Notes under the pieces: generated by a model
Database searches by the model: none
Told to the model about the DNA's origin: nothing
Seen by the model: the letters and a program-made list of their open reading frames with translations, nothing else
Translations under genes and position numbers: made by a program
In this document: positions 23,902 to 33,197 of the stretch, piece by piece
How the letters are laid out: every line of letters begins with the position of its first letter
How positions within the stretch are numbered: position 1 is the stretch's first letter
NCBI GenBank assembly: GCA_030684815.1
Contig: JAUXXQ010000210.1
Coordinates: 1 to 64,000 of the forward strand
Reading direction: 5' to 3'
DNA: 64,000 bases
From: Methylobacter sp.
Lineage (GTDB): Bacteria > Pseudomonadota > Gammaproteobacteria > Methylococcales > Methylomonadaceae

Positions 23902-25421
23902 GCATGAATACAAGTGGATTAAACGAGGCCGCGCAAAAAGCGGCTGCTTTATGTGAGAAGTCGCGTGCCTGTGTCAACGATTTCAAAGCCTGGGTGCAGT
24001 TGGACAGCCGTAATTTAAGCGACGGGCAACAATTGGCGGTTAAATATTTCATCGTCGCCGTTATTTTGTTTTTCGCGCAAATCCTGTTTGGCCTGTTGGC
24101 CGCGACACAATTTATCTTCCCCGGCTTCCTTTATGAAATCCTGGATTTCAGCGTCAACCGCATGATCCATATCAACGCGATGATCGTGTGGATGTTGTAT
24201 GGTTTCATCGGCTGCGTTTACTGGTTTCTTGAAGAAGAGAGCGGCACGGAAATTGTCGGCCTGAAGCTGGGCAATATCGCCTTTTGGGTGCTGACTGCGG
24301 CGGTTACCCTGGTGGTGCTGGTTTATTTGTTGGTGCAAATAGGCCCCGGCAAGGATTCCAGCCTTTGGTTCATCAACGAAGGCCGCGAATATATCGAAGC
24401 GCCGCGCTGGGCGGACATCGGCATTGTCGTGGTCATGCTGATCTTTTTCTATAACGTGGTCGCCACCTTCAGCAAAGGCAAATGGTCGGGCATTGCCGGC
24501 GTCCTAACCCTGGATTTGGTCGCATTGGCGGGTTTGTATACGGCCGGTATGTTTTACATGACCAACATCACTCATGAGCAATATTGGTGGTGGTGGGTCA
24601 TCCATTTGTGGGTCGAGGCCACCTGGGAAGTCTTGGTCGGCGTGATTATGGCCTGGTCGCTAATGAAACTGTTAGGCGTCAGGCGCAAAATCGTCCAAAC
24701 CTGGCTGTATATTGAAGTCGCGTTGATGTTCGGTTCGGGTATTTTAGGCTTAGGGCATCATTATTTTTGGATCGGCACCCCCGAATACTGGCTGACCATC
24801 GGCGGTTTTTTCTCGGCGCTCGAACCCATTCCGCTGGTCGCGATGGTGGTTCATGCGGTTTACGATTCCGGCAGCCACGCCCTTAAAAGCGGCAATCACC
24901 CCGCTTTAGCCTGGATTATCGCCCAAGCCTTTGGCAATTTTTTTGGCGCGGGCGTTTGGGGCTTTATGCACACGCTGCCGCAAATCAATCTGTACACCCA
25001 TGGCACCCAGTGGTCGGCATCTCATGGCCATTTGGCCTTTTTCGGCGCTTACGCCACGATTAACATTGCCTTCTTTTACCTGGCCATACAACACTGGCGC
25101 GGCGATGTCTGGATGGGCGGGGGCAGCCAAAATGCCTGGCGTTGGAAATGGGCTTTAGGTTTGCTCAATGGCGGCGTTCTCGGCATGACCATCGCGCTGC
25201 TGATAGCGGGTTACGAACAGTCCTTTATCGAACGGGCGGTAGAAGGGTCAACCTGGGGCGGTTACTTTACCGCGCAAAACCATCCGTCATTTCAAAGCGC
25301 GATGATCTGGCGCTTGTTTTTTGGCGGCATGACCTTTGCCGGGTTTATTTTGCTGGTTTGGGATTTATTGACCATAGGCAAGGGTGAAACCCGAAAAGCA
25401 CCGGAAATTATTGAAAGTTAA
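23898..25421 (+). CDS. norB: Nitric oxide reductase subunit B
   Basis: A 507-residue haem-copper-family membrane protein, the catalytic subunit of cNOR. The His ligands are visible in RMIHINAMIVW, VIHLWVEATWEVLVG, GLGHHYFWIG and SHGHLAFFGAYA; the Glu residues of the WVEATWE segment are typical of NO reductases. It is longer than most NorB proteins because of an N-terminal extension of about 40 residues before the first helix. With norC it would detoxify or respire NO. No NorR, NsrR or NorQD gene is nearby. Confidence 0.95.
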   Translation: MSMNTSGLNEAAQKAAALCEKSRACVNDFKAWVQLDSRNLSDGQQLAVKYFIVAVILFFAQILFGLLAATQFIFPGFLYEILDFSVNRMIHINAMIVWMLYGFIGCVYWFLEEESGTEIVGLKLGNIAFWVLTAAVTLVVLVYLLVQIGPGKDSSLWFINEGREYIEAPRWADIGIVVVMLIFFYNVVATFSKGKWSGIAGVLTLDLVALAGLYTAGMFYMTNITHEQYWWWWVIHLWVEATWEVLVGVIMAWSLMKLLGVRRKIVQTWLYIEVALMFGSGILGLGHHYFWIGTPEYWLTIGGFFSALEPIPLVAMVVHAVYDSGSHALKSGNHPALAWIIAQAFGNFFGAGVWGFMHTLPQINLYTHGTQWSASHGHLAFFGAYATINIAFFYLAIQHWRGDVWMGGGSQNAWRWKWALGLLNGGVLGMTIALLIAGYEQSFIERAVEGSTWGGYFTAQNHPSFQSAMIWRLFFGGMTFAGFILLVWDLLTIGKGETRKAPEIIES

Positions 25422-25435
25422 AGCGCTGGGTTGGC

Positions 25436-25473
25436 TTTATGGCGGTTGAAAAGTATTTTTCAATCGCCATAAA
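25436..25473 (+). terminator. Stem-loop after norB
   Basis: TTTATGGCGgTTGAAAA pairs with TTTTCAAtCGCCATAAA over a 3-4 base loop, 15 bp after the norB stop. It lacks a run of T, so it may act as an RNA 3' end rather than a classical terminator. Confidence 0.6.
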
Positions 25474-25541
25474 AACACCTTGTGCAAATAACGGACTGGT
25501 TCCAGAATTACGCCTCATCTTAATTTACGGATTGTTTTGTT

Positions 25542-27014
25542 ATGGCACGCACGCTTTTGGTTGTCGATGATTTGGCTGATTGGAACCCCTATTATCCGAG
25601 TGAACAGGTTATCACCTTTGAAGGCTATCTTGCGGCGGGCTTAGGAGAGCCTGAACAGCGTGTCCGTATCATTAACCTTTGCAGCAGCTACCGTTATTTG
25701 TCCGACGGTTATTATTGCTCGTTGCTGGCCGAGGCCAGGGGGCATCACGTCATCCCTTCGGTTAAGGTGTTGAATGATTTGGGTAAAAAGGCGCTGTACC
25801 GGCTGCAGCTTGAAGATTTGTCGCAAACATTGGCACGGGCCTTTAAAGCTGTCGATAAGCATAGCGAAATAACCTTAATGAGTTATTTCGGCACCACAGT
25901 GGATCCGGTATTTCAAGAGCTGACTAGATTGTTGTTTGAACGCTTCTCTTGCCCCCTTCTGGAGGTGACGCTGCGTTACCGGCAGAGCTGGGAAATTATC
26001 GGCTTAAAGGCGGTGTCACATCGGCATTTGGATGATGAAAAGCAAACTGTTTTTGCCGAGGCATTGGATAAATTCAGCAAGAAAGTCTGGCGTAAGGGCC
26101 GCACACGAAAAGCAGCGCGTTTCGATTTGGCGATATTGGTTAACCCGGAAGAACAATTGCCGCCCAGCAATAGGGGGGCGCTAAAAAAATTTATCAAAAT
26201 CGGCAGGGAATTGGGTATTGAAATAGAGCTGATTACCCAGCAACATTATGTGCGTTTACCTGAGTTTGACGGCTTGTTTATCCGCGAAACCACTAACATC
26301 GATCACCATACTTACCGGTTTGCGAAAAAAGCCGAGGCTGAAGGGCTGGTCGTCATCGATGACCCGACTTCAATGCTGCGTTGTACCAATAAAGTCTATT
26401 TGGCCGATTTGTTCCGCACCCACAAAGTCCCGACACCGAAGACGTGGCTGCTGCATAAAGGCAATGCGGCGCATTTGGATAGGGTGGAAGCGGAGGCCGG
26501 TTTTCCGGTGGTGATCAAAATCCCGGACGGCTCTTTCTCGCGCGGCATCGTTAAAGTCAATGACCGCAAAGAGTTGGAACTTAAAGTGGAAGAACTGTTC
26601 CAAAAATCGGCGCTGCTGCTGGCGCAGGAATTTCTCTACACCGATTTTGATTGGCGTATTGGCATCTTCAACAACAAGGCTTTGTACGCGTGCCGTTATT
26701 ACATGGTTAAAAACCACTGGCAGATTTATCGCCACGGCGCGGGGCGGATCGATAGCGGCAACTTTGCCACCTTGCCGACGTTTGAAGTGCCAAAAGCTGT
26801 GCTGGATGCGGCCTTAAAAGCGACCTTGCCGATAGGCAACGGCTTGTACGGTGTCGATGTTAAAGAAAAAGGCGGCAAAGGTTATGTGATAGAAGTCAAT
26901 GACAACCCCAACATCGACAGCGGCATCGAGGACAAATATCTGGGTGACGAACTGTACCGCCTGGTCATGGCGGAGTTATTGCGGCGCATGGAAAACCGCA
27001 GTAAAGGGATTTAG
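25542..27014 (+). CDS. RimK-like ATP-grasp ligase
   Basis: A 490-residue protein. The N-terminal half is a RimK-like N-terminal domain found in stand-alone ligases (LVVDDLADWNPYYPSEQVITFEGYLA). The C-terminal half (about 285-485) is an ATP-grasp fold with NKVYLADLFRTHKVPTPKTW, GFPVVIKIPDGSFSRGI and the metal-binding end YVIEVNDNPNIDSGIED. Such enzymes join an amino acid, often Glu, to a carboxylate; the substrate here is unknown. It lies 85 bp before fbp in the same direction and may be cotranscribed with it. Confidence 0.88.
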   Translation: MARTLLVVDDLADWNPYYPSEQVITFEGYLAAGLGEPEQRVRIINLCSSYRYLSDGYYCSLLAEARGHHVIPSVKVLNDLGKKALYRLQLEDLSQTLARAFKAVDKHSEITLMSYFGTTVDPVFQELTRLLFERFSCPLLEVTLRYRQSWEIIGLKAVSHRHLDDEKQTVFAEALDKFSKKVWRKGRTRKAARFDLAILVNPEEQLPPSNRGALKKFIKIGRELGIEIELITQQHYVRLPEFDGLFIRETTNIDHHTYRFAKKAEAEGLVVIDDPTSMLRCTNKVYLADLFRTHKVPTPKTWLLHKGNAAHLDRVEAEAGFPVVIKIPDGSFSRGIVKVNDRKELELKVEELFQKSALLLAQEFLYTDFDWRIGIFNNKALYACRYYMVKNHWQIYRHGAGRIDSGNFATLPTFEVPKAVLDAALKATLPIGNGLYGVDVKEKGGKGYVIEVNDNPNIDSGIEDKYLGDELYRLVMAELLRRMENRSKGI

Positions 27015-27098
27015 CCAAGCGAAAGGGTTTTGCCTTTCAGCTGCTTTGTGCGTATCGTGCACAGCCATTTTAACGATCACTTGCTACGGAGCAAAACA

Positions 27099-28121
27099 AT
27101 GACCAATCATGTCACTTTGACCCAATTTATTATTGAGCAACAGCGCGAATTGCCGGGCGTTTCAGGCACCTTTACCTCGCTCTTGAACGATGTGGTAACG
27201 GCCTGTAAAAAAATATCACATTTGGTTAATCGGGGCGATCTGGTGGGCGTGTTAGGCAGCGCCGGGTCTGAAAATGTACAAGGCGAAGTGCAGAAAAAAC
27301 TGGACATTATCACCCATGACATTATGGTCGATGCGCTGAATTGGACGGGGCATTTGGCCGGCATGGCATCGGAAGAAATGGACGGCATTATCCGTATCCC
27401 GCCGCAATATCCTAAAGGCAAGTACCTGGCCTTATTTGACCCACTGGATGGCTCGTCCAATATTGATGTCAACTTGGCGGTAGGCACTATATTTTCAATC
27501 TTGCGCTGCCGGGAAGGCGTAGAACCGGAACTAGAGGATTTCTTACGTAAAGGTGCCGAACAGGTGTGTGCAGGTTTCGTCCTTTACGGGCCGTCAACGA
27601 TGATGGTGTTAACCACCGGCCATGGTGTTAACGGCTTCACCCTCGACCAGGATATAGGCGAATTTATCCTGACCCACCCCGGCATGACAATTCCTGATGA
27701 AACCTGTGAATTTGCGATCAACATGTCCAACCGGCGTTTTTGGGAAGAGCCGGTGCGCCGCTATATTGATGAATGTTTACAGGGCAGCGAAGGGATACGT
27801 GAAAAAGATTTCAATATGCGCTGGATTGCGTCGATGGTCGCCGAGGTGTACCGGATACTGACGCGCGGCGGCGTTTTTATGTACCCGTACGACTTGCGCG
27901 ATCCGTCCAAAGCGGGCAGGTTGCGCCTTATGTATGAAGCTAACCCCATGGCGTTTATTATTGAACAAGCGGGCGGGGCGTGCTCTACCGGCCGCGAGCG
28001 GGTTCTCGATATCATGCCTACCGGGCTACATCAGCGAGTCCCGGTTATTTTAGGTTCGAAAAATGAAGTTGGGCGGATTGTTGATTACCACAAAAATGAA
28101 GGCGCGGTTGAAGCGGTTTAA
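27099..28121 (+). CDS. fbp: Fructose-1,6-bisphosphatase class I
   Basis: A 340-residue enzyme that hydrolyses fructose 1,6-bisphosphate in gluconeogenesis and in the Calvin or ribulose-monophosphate cycles. The metal site [14 protein letters not shown] and the later [24 protein letters not shown] are unmistakable. I chose the ATG at 27099, preceded by cggag; the upstream in-frame start at 27030 gives a tail unlike the family. Length is normal. Confidence 0.96.
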   Translation: MTNHVTLTQFIIEQQRELPGVSGTFTSLLNDVVTACKKISHLVNRGDLVGVLGSAGSENVQGEVQKKLDIITHDIMVDALNWTGHLAGMASEEMDGIIRIPPQYPKGKYLALFDPLDGSSNIDVNLAVGTIFSILRCREGVEPELEDFLRKGAEQVCAGFVLYGPSTMMVLTTGHGVNGFTLDQDIGEFILTHPGMTIPDETCEFAINMSNRRFWEEPVRRYIDECLQGSEGIREKDFNMRWIASMVAEVYRILTRGGVFMYPYDLRDPSKAGRLRLMYEANPMAFIIEQAGGACSTGRERVLDIMPTGLHQRVPVILGSKNEVGRIVDYHKNEGAVEAV

Positions 28122-28485
28122 AGTGCCAGCAACTCTCAATTTAAAACTTTAATTCCTAACAGGTTGAGCGTGGCCATTATGGGTGAACTTCATTACTCCG
28201 CGTTACCCTGTCAGTCCATAAATTTGGATTGATTCGTTACCTTCGGCTTGCTTCCAGTTGCCCTCCACACCACATCGCTATGACGCAGTTACTTTCAGTT
28301 ATGACGCGTTATGGTTTACGTCGATAGTGTGCTGATTTTGTGCCATCCTGGGCGCACTGGGAGCGGCGCCTACGTTGTAACTGGAGTTCGCAATTTTTAG
28401 CCCTATTCACTGATTCTGGCAACTCTTGGTAATTTCATTTTCTGCTATACTTGCCAGCAATTTAGTCGAATTTGGAGTTATCTTA
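28122..28485. other. 364-bp intergenic region, unexplained
   Basis: No gene was recognised. The middle (28220-28380) is more GC-rich and structured than the flanks. It includes cttcggcttgcttccagttgccctccacaccacatcgctatgacg and a cactgggagcggcgcc segment slightly like the REP-type insert described at 44000. It may be the remnant of a mobile element. Confidence 0.4.
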
Positions 28486-28857
28486 ATGAAAAAATCCCCT
28501 GCTTTTTTGCTTACAGTTTTAACGCTATCGCTATCGGTTGCCCATGCTGAAGAGCGTCAAAACTATTCGCGTAATGTGCTTGATAAGGCCGGTAACGGTT
28601 TTGCCAATATTCTCACCGCGCCGCTGGAAATACCCAAAAATATGATTAACACCACCAATCAAAGTAATGTGATCTATGGTATTTTTGGCGGTATTATAAA
28701 AGGTACGGTACACATGGCAGGGCGTATGGGCGTTGGCGTGGCTGATTTAATTACCGCGCCTATACCGACTAAATCTATCGTTTATCCTGTGCTGATTTGG
28801 GATGATTTTGACGTTGATACTCAATATAACAATGTATTTCGTTTGTCTGACGAATAA
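28486..28857 (+). CDS. TIGR04073-type exosortase-system-associated protein
   Basis: A 123-residue exported protein: signal peptide MKKSPAFLLTVLTLSLSVAHA, then LDKAGNGFANILTAPLEIPKNMINTT, which is the pattern of the TIGR04073 family found in genomes with exosortase systems. The ribosome-binding site (ggag) 9 bp before the ATG at 28486 supports this start over the in-frame one at 28426. Its function is not known. Two lipoprotein genes follow in the same direction. Confidence 0.82.
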   Translation: MKKSPAFLLTVLTLSLSVAHAEERQNYSRNVLDKAGNGFANILTAPLEIPKNMINTTNQSNVIYGIFGGIIKGTVHMAGRMGVGVADLITAPIPTKSIVYPVLIWDDFDVDTQYNNVFRLSDE

Positions 28858-28957
28858 TACAGATTAAACAGATTTTTATGCGTGGCTTGGGTGTTTGATT
28901 TTGGCATTTTAAAGTCTACGCTTACCGTTCAAAAAACGAATTTTTAGGGAGAGGTTA

Positions 28958-29623
28958 ATGAAAAGAATAGCTTTATTTTCAGCGGCATTATTAATATCCG
29001 CTTGCGCACATGAGATGCCTAAGGGCGAGGCATTTGAATCGACCGATCAACTCAAATTAAACTCAGCATCGCACTGGGATGTGCTGGCGCAACACGAAGC
29101 CGACATGATAAAACAGACGCTATCAGCATCATCGTTACCTGTTTTTATTCAGGAGCCTAAGGCCGGATTTCCTTTTGCCAGAGCATATCACCATTTACTG
29201 ACCAGCCGTTTGGCGGAAAAAGGGGTGCAGGTGGTTACCCGACCCGACTTAAATGCGGCGACTATTAGTTATGTGGTCGATGTGGTCGAGCATTCACCGC
29301 GCTACCGGGAAAACAGGGCGTTAGCCACACCGTTGGCGCAGGGTGTGTATTATCTGGCGGGCACTTATTTGGCCAAAGGCGCCTACGACGTGACCACCAC
29401 CGCGATGGAAATTGTCAAATCGCCTTTTTATGCGTTCGGCAATCAGGTCGCGCCCGGTTTTTCTACTTCGGTTGAAGTGGTTATCACCACACAAATCATC
29501 AAAGAGCGGCGCGTACTTAACTCCGACTCACGGGTTTATTATGTCGACAAGGGAAATTTAGCGCATTATTCGCATCAGGCGCCTATCCCGCTTCCACATC
29601 GTTTTACTCTCACAGACCGCTAA
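28958..29623 (+). CDS. Predicted lipoprotein
   Basis: A 221-residue protein with a lipoprotein signal (LLISAC-AHEMP). The C-terminal portion (LTSRLAEKGVQVVTRPDLNAATISYVVDVVEH) suggests an outer-membrane lipoprotein fold also seen beside FlgO-like proteins. The ribosome-binding site (ggagagg) is strong. It lies 17 bp before the FlgO-like gene, with which it probably works. No specific function can be given. Confidence 0.82.
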   Translation: MKRIALFSAALLISACAHEMPKGEAFESTDQLKLNSASHWDVLAQHEADMIKQTLSASSLPVFIQEPKAGFPFARAYHHLLTSRLAEKGVQVVTRPDLNAATISYVVDVVEHSPRYRENRALATPLAQGVYYLAGTYLAKGAYDVTTTAMEIVKSPFYAFGNQVAPGFSTSVEVVITTQIIKERRVLNSDSRVYYVDKGNLAHYSHQAPIPLPHRFTLTDR

Positions 29624-29640
29624 TCAAGGGATAAATAATC

Positions 29641-30153
29641 ATGAGGACATTGATGAAGTTTTTTGTATTGGCAGCGGGCTTGGTTTTGGCGGGCTGTCAA
29701 ACATTAGATAATAAATATTATTCGATTAATCACAATCATGCAGCGGCACAGCAGTTGGTCGATCATGCGAAAAACCGCTTAAGCAGGGATCCGTTGATAG
29801 CGGCCAGTTTTGTCAATATTAATAACCTAAGCGAATCATCGGCGTTAGGCCGGAGCATCTCGCAGCAGTTTGCCACCGTTTTCACTTCAAATGGTTATCA
29901 GGTTTTTGAACTGTTGTTGCGTAAAGATATTTATGTCAAACAAGACAGCGGCGAATTTATGCTGTCGAGGGAGTTAAAAGATATTTCCAACAGCCATCAT
30001 GCGCAAGCTGTCATCGTTGGAACCTATGCGGTCGGCGAAACTCGGGTCTATATCACGGCAAAAGTGATTAACGCCGATAGTGGGATTGTCATTTCAGCCC
30101 AGGATTATTCAATACCGATTGATAAGGATACTAAGACGCTGTTGCTCCGGTAG
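29641..30153 (+). CDS. FlgO-domain lipoprotein
   Basis: A 170-residue lipoprotein (lipobox LVLAGC) with a FlgO-type domain: AQQLVDHAKNRLSRDPLIAASFVNINNL, QFATVFTSNGYQVFELLLRKDIYVKQDSGEFMLSREL and AQAVIVGTYAVGETRVYITAKVINADSG. In Vibrio, FlgO affects flagellum stability. No flagellar genes are in this window, so a general envelope role is as likely. It ends a three-gene run closed by a terminator. Confidence 0.87.
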   Translation: MRTLMKFFVLAAGLVLAGCQTLDNKYYSINHNHAAAQQLVDHAKNRLSRDPLIAASFVNINNLSESSALGRSISQQFATVFTSNGYQVFELLLRKDIYVKQDSGEFMLSRELKDISNSHHAQAVIVGTYAVGETRVYITAKVINADSGIVISAQDYSIPIDKDTKTLLLR

Positions 30154-30176
30154 CCGTTATATTCATTCAAGAGAAT

Positions 30177-30215
30177 AAAAAAGCCGGGAAGGTCAGTCCT
30201 CCCCGGCTTTTTTTG
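30177..30215. terminator. Bidirectional terminator
   Basis: AAAAAGCCGGG...CCCGGCTTTTTTT, with A and T tracts on opposite sides, lies between the convergent FlgO-like gene and tex and can serve both strands. Confidence 0.9.
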
Positions 30216-30221
30216 TTAGCG

Positions 30222-32501
30222 TTATTTAACTCGCGCCTTGGCAAAGGCGCTCGCCATGGCGCTTTGCACCGGCGCTTGGGCTTTGGGTTTATGTGCCGCC
30301 TGCCTTGAGTTATCGCGTTCGGGTCTGGCTTCACTCGCTTCGGGATTGGTTTTCATCGACAGCGAAATGCGTTTGCGCAGGGCATCGACTTCCATTACCT
30401 GCACTTTGACCATGTCGCCGGTTTTGACTGCATCTCTGGGGTCTTTGACGAAAGTGTCGGACAAATGGGAAATATGCACCAAACCGTCCTGATGCACGCC
30501 GATGTCGACAAATGCGCCGAAGTTGGCGACATTGGTGACCACGCCATCCAGCCTCATGCCGACTTCAAGGTCGGTAATTTTCTCTATGCCGGCCTTGAAC
30601 TCGACGCTTTTGAATTCCGGCCTCGGGTCGCGGCCAGGCTTTTCCAATTCCTGCAAGATGTCGGTGACCGTCGGCAAGCCGAAATGCTCATTAGTGAAAT
30701 TGGCGGGATTCAAACCTCTTAAAAATTGGCTTTGTCCGATCAAATCGCGTATCGATTTTCCGGTGCTGCCGATGATGGCTTCAACCACCGGATAGGCTTC
30801 GGGATGCACCGATGAAGCATCGAGCGGGTTGTCGCCGTTCATGATGCGCAAAAATCCCGCTGCCTGTTCATACGCCTTGTCGCCCAAACGCGGCACTTTT
30901 TTCAATTGCTTGCGGTTGGCGAACGGGCCGTTTTCATTGCGGAACGCGACGATATTTTCGCTGATGCTGGCGGACAGGCCGGACACCTGTTTCAGCAGCG
31001 CGACCGAGGCGGTATTCACATCAACGCCGACCGCATTTACGCAATCTTCGACCACAGTATTAAGGCCTTTGGCCAATTGCACCTGGTTGATGTCGTGCTG
31101 GTATTGGCCGACGCCGATGGATTTGGGGTCGATTTTGACCAGTTCAGCCAGCGGGTCTTGCAAGCGTCGGGCGATCGACACCGCGCCGCGCAACGACACA
31201 TCCAGTTCGGGAAATTCCTTGGCCGCGAGTTCTGACGCTGAATACACTGAGGCGCCAGCTTCCGACACGGTGATTTTGGTAAATTTCAATTCGCTGTGCT
31301 GTTTCATCACATCGGCCACCAGCTGATCGGTTTCCCGTGAGCCGGTGCCGTTGCCGATACTGACCAAATCGACGCTGTGTTTTTGTATCTGTTTGGCCAG
31401 TGTATTGATTGCCCCATCCCAATCCTTGCGCGGCGGGTGCGGGTAAATGGTGTCGGTAGCCAGTAATTTTCCGGTCGGGTCGACGATTGCCACTTTAACG
31501 CCGGTGCGGATGCCGGGATCAAGCCCCATCGTGGCTTTTGGCCCTGCCGGTGCGGCCAGCAACAAGTCGCGTAAATTGCTGGCGAACACGCGGATGGCTT
31601 CGAGTTCGGCGGCTTCGCGCAACCGGAGTTTTAAGTCCAGGTCGATGCGGGTGTAAAGTTTGACTTTCCAGGCGAAACGCGCGGTTTCTGCTAGCCAGGC
31701 ATCGGCCTGTTTTGATGTATCGGTAATATTTAAACGACGCGCGACAAACTGGGCGCACATATCATGCTCCAGTTTATCGTCAGCGCCGGGTTTCAGCGCT
31801 AAATTCAGCAAATCCTCGTTGCGGCCGCGAAACAGCGCCAACGCGCGGTGTGACGGAATTTTGTTGATGGCTTCCTGGTAATCGAAATAATCTTTGAATT
31901 TTTCCGCCGCCTGTTCTTTGCCGCTGGCAACGCTGGCATGAACGATTCCTTTTTGCCAGATGCGTTCGCGCAGTTCGGCCAGCAGTTCGGCATCCTCGGA
32001 AATGCGTTCCATGATGATTTGCCGTGCGCCGTCAAGCGCTGCGGCAGTATCGGCCACGCCTTTTTCGGCGTCGATAAAGCCTGCGGCGATTTGGTCTGGA
32101 ATCAGGCTGCGGTCAGCCAATAAGGCATCGGCCAGCGGTTCGAGTCCGGCTTCGCGGGCAATCTGTGCTTTAGTGCGGCGCTTGGGTTTGTAGGGCAGAT
32201 ACAAATCTTCCAGCAGCGTTTTGGTGTCGGCAGCGTTGATGGCCCGTTCCAATTCCGGCGTCAGCTTGTCTTGGGAGGCTATGCTGTCGAGTATGCTAAG
32301 GCGCCGTGCGTTGAGTTCGCGCAAATAACCCAAACGTTCTTCCAACAAGCGCAATTGGGTATCGTCCAGGCCGCCGGTCACTTCTTTCCGGTAGCGGGAA
32401 ATGAACGGGACGGTGGCGCCTTCATCGAGCAATGCGACAGCGGCGCTGACCTGTTTGATGTTGACGGCTAATTCTTCGGCAATACGTTGGATGACATCCA
32501 T
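30222..32501 (-). CDS. tex: Tex-family RNA-binding transcription accessory protein
   Basis: A 759-residue Tex/Spt6-like protein. It has the N-terminal helical region ([42 protein letters not shown]), a YqgF-like RNase H fold ([18 protein letters not shown]), helix-hairpin-helix repeats ([27 protein letters not shown]) and a C-terminal S1 domain ([34 protein letters not shown]). It acts in the cytoplasm on transcription complexes or RNA. The length matches the family. It follows a two-component pair on the same strand by 9 bp. Confidence 0.96.
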   Translation of the reverse strand: MDVIQRIAEELAVNIKQVSAAVALLDEGATVPFISRYRKEVTGGLDDTQLRLLEERLGYLRELNARRLSILDSIASQDKLTPELERAINAADTKTLLEDLYLPYKPKRRTKAQIAREAGLEPLADALLADRSLIPDQIAAGFIDAEKGVADTAAALDGARQIIMERISEDAELLAELRERIWQKGIVHASVASGKEQAAEKFKDYFDYQEAINKIPSHRALALFRGRNEDLLNLALKPGADDKLEHDMCAQFVARRLNITDTSKQADAWLAETARFAWKVKLYTRIDLDLKLRLREAAELEAIRVFASNLRDLLLAAPAGPKATMGLDPGIRTGVKVAIVDPTGKLLATDTIYPHPPRKDWDGAINTLAKQIQKHSVDLVSIGNGTGSRETDQLVADVMKQHSELKFTKITVSEAGASVYSASELAAKEFPELDVSLRGAVSIARRLQDPLAELVKIDPKSIGVGQYQHDINQVQLAKGLNTVVEDCVNAVGVDVNTASVALLKQVSGLSASISENIVAFRNENGPFANRKQLKKVPRLGDKAYEQAAGFLRIMNGDNPLDASSVHPEAYPVVEAIIGSTGKSIRDLIGQSQFLRGLNPANFTNEHFGLPTVTDILQELEKPGRDPRPEFKSVEFKAGIEKITDLEVGMRLDGVVTNVANFGAFVDIGVHQDGLVHISHLSDTFVKDPRDAVKTGDMVKVQVMEVDALRKRISLSMKTNPEASEARPERDNSRQAAHKPKAQAPVQSAMASAFAKARVK

Positions 32502-32510
32502 TTTTTTCTC

Positions 32511-33197
32511 CTAGGGCAAATGCAGTTTAAACCGGGCACCGCCCAGTTGGCTGTTGTTGTCGGTAGTGATGAATCCTTGTTTATCGCCTTGGGTATGCAG
32601 TTGGGCAATGGTCTTGGTGAAAAATAATCCCAAGCCGGTGTTGCCGTTGGCTAAATCAAGCTGATGCAGGGTTTCGCCATCGGATGATATGAATTCGGCC
32701 GGATAACCCAAGCCATCATCTTCAATGGAAAAAACAATATAACCGTCTTCCTCGGTGACAGAGAGCAGGACTTTATTTCGGCAATAACGCTGGGCGTTAT
32801 TAACCAGCGTGCACAAGGCATGGCTGATGAGGGTGCTGTCGCAATAACAAAACAGGTCATCGTATTCGGTCAGGAGTTCGACGTTACCTAAGTCCAATAA
32901 AGTGGATTGCTGGGCGACCACATCTTCGACAATATCGGCGACGCTATGTTCGTCGATCGCCAGGCTAAACCGGGACAAGTCGATTTTATACAGCGTCAGC
33001 AGATGCATCAGGCAATTGTTCATGCGGTTGGTTTCAAACTCCAGCTGTCTGAATTCCTTAGGTTTAACCCCTTCCTGATAGCTGTTTTCGAGCTGGCTGA
33101 GCAGTGCCCTGAGTGTGGTCAGTGAGTTTTTTATATCATGTACCGATGACGCTAAAATGGCGGGGAAATCGATGGGGGGGGTAGGGGTGTTAGACAT
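32511..33197 (-). CDS. Small cytoplasmic histidine kinase
   Basis: A 228-residue kinase with no membrane segment or sensor domain. It has the dimerisation helix with H20 (SSVHDIKNSLTTLRALL) and an ATPase domain with N box (ALCTLVNNAQRYC), G1 (SIEDDGLGYP) and G2 (GNTGLGLFFTK). Its start overlaps the end of the response-regulator gene by 8 bp, and the pair should form a two-component system. The signal must come through a partner, possibly the TPR part of the regulator. Confidence 0.9.
   Translation of the reverse strand: MSNTPTPPIDFPAILASSVHDIKNSLTTLRALLSQLENSYQEGVKPKEFRQLEFETNRMNNCLMHLLTLYKIDLSRFSLAIDEHSVADIVEDVVAQQSTLLDLGNVELLTEYDDLFCYCDSTLISHALCTLVNNAQRYCRNKVLLSVTEEDGYIVFSIEDDGLGYPAEFISSDGETLHQLDLANGNTGLGLFFTKTIAQLHTQGDKQGFITTDNNSQLGGARFKLHLP

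Noticed and set aside
23898-25421. Cytochrome c oxidase subunit I instead of NorB
   Set aside because: The WVEATWEVLVG segment with Glu residues, the lack of the oxidase Tyr-His motif and the adjoining single-haem NorC favour NO reductase.
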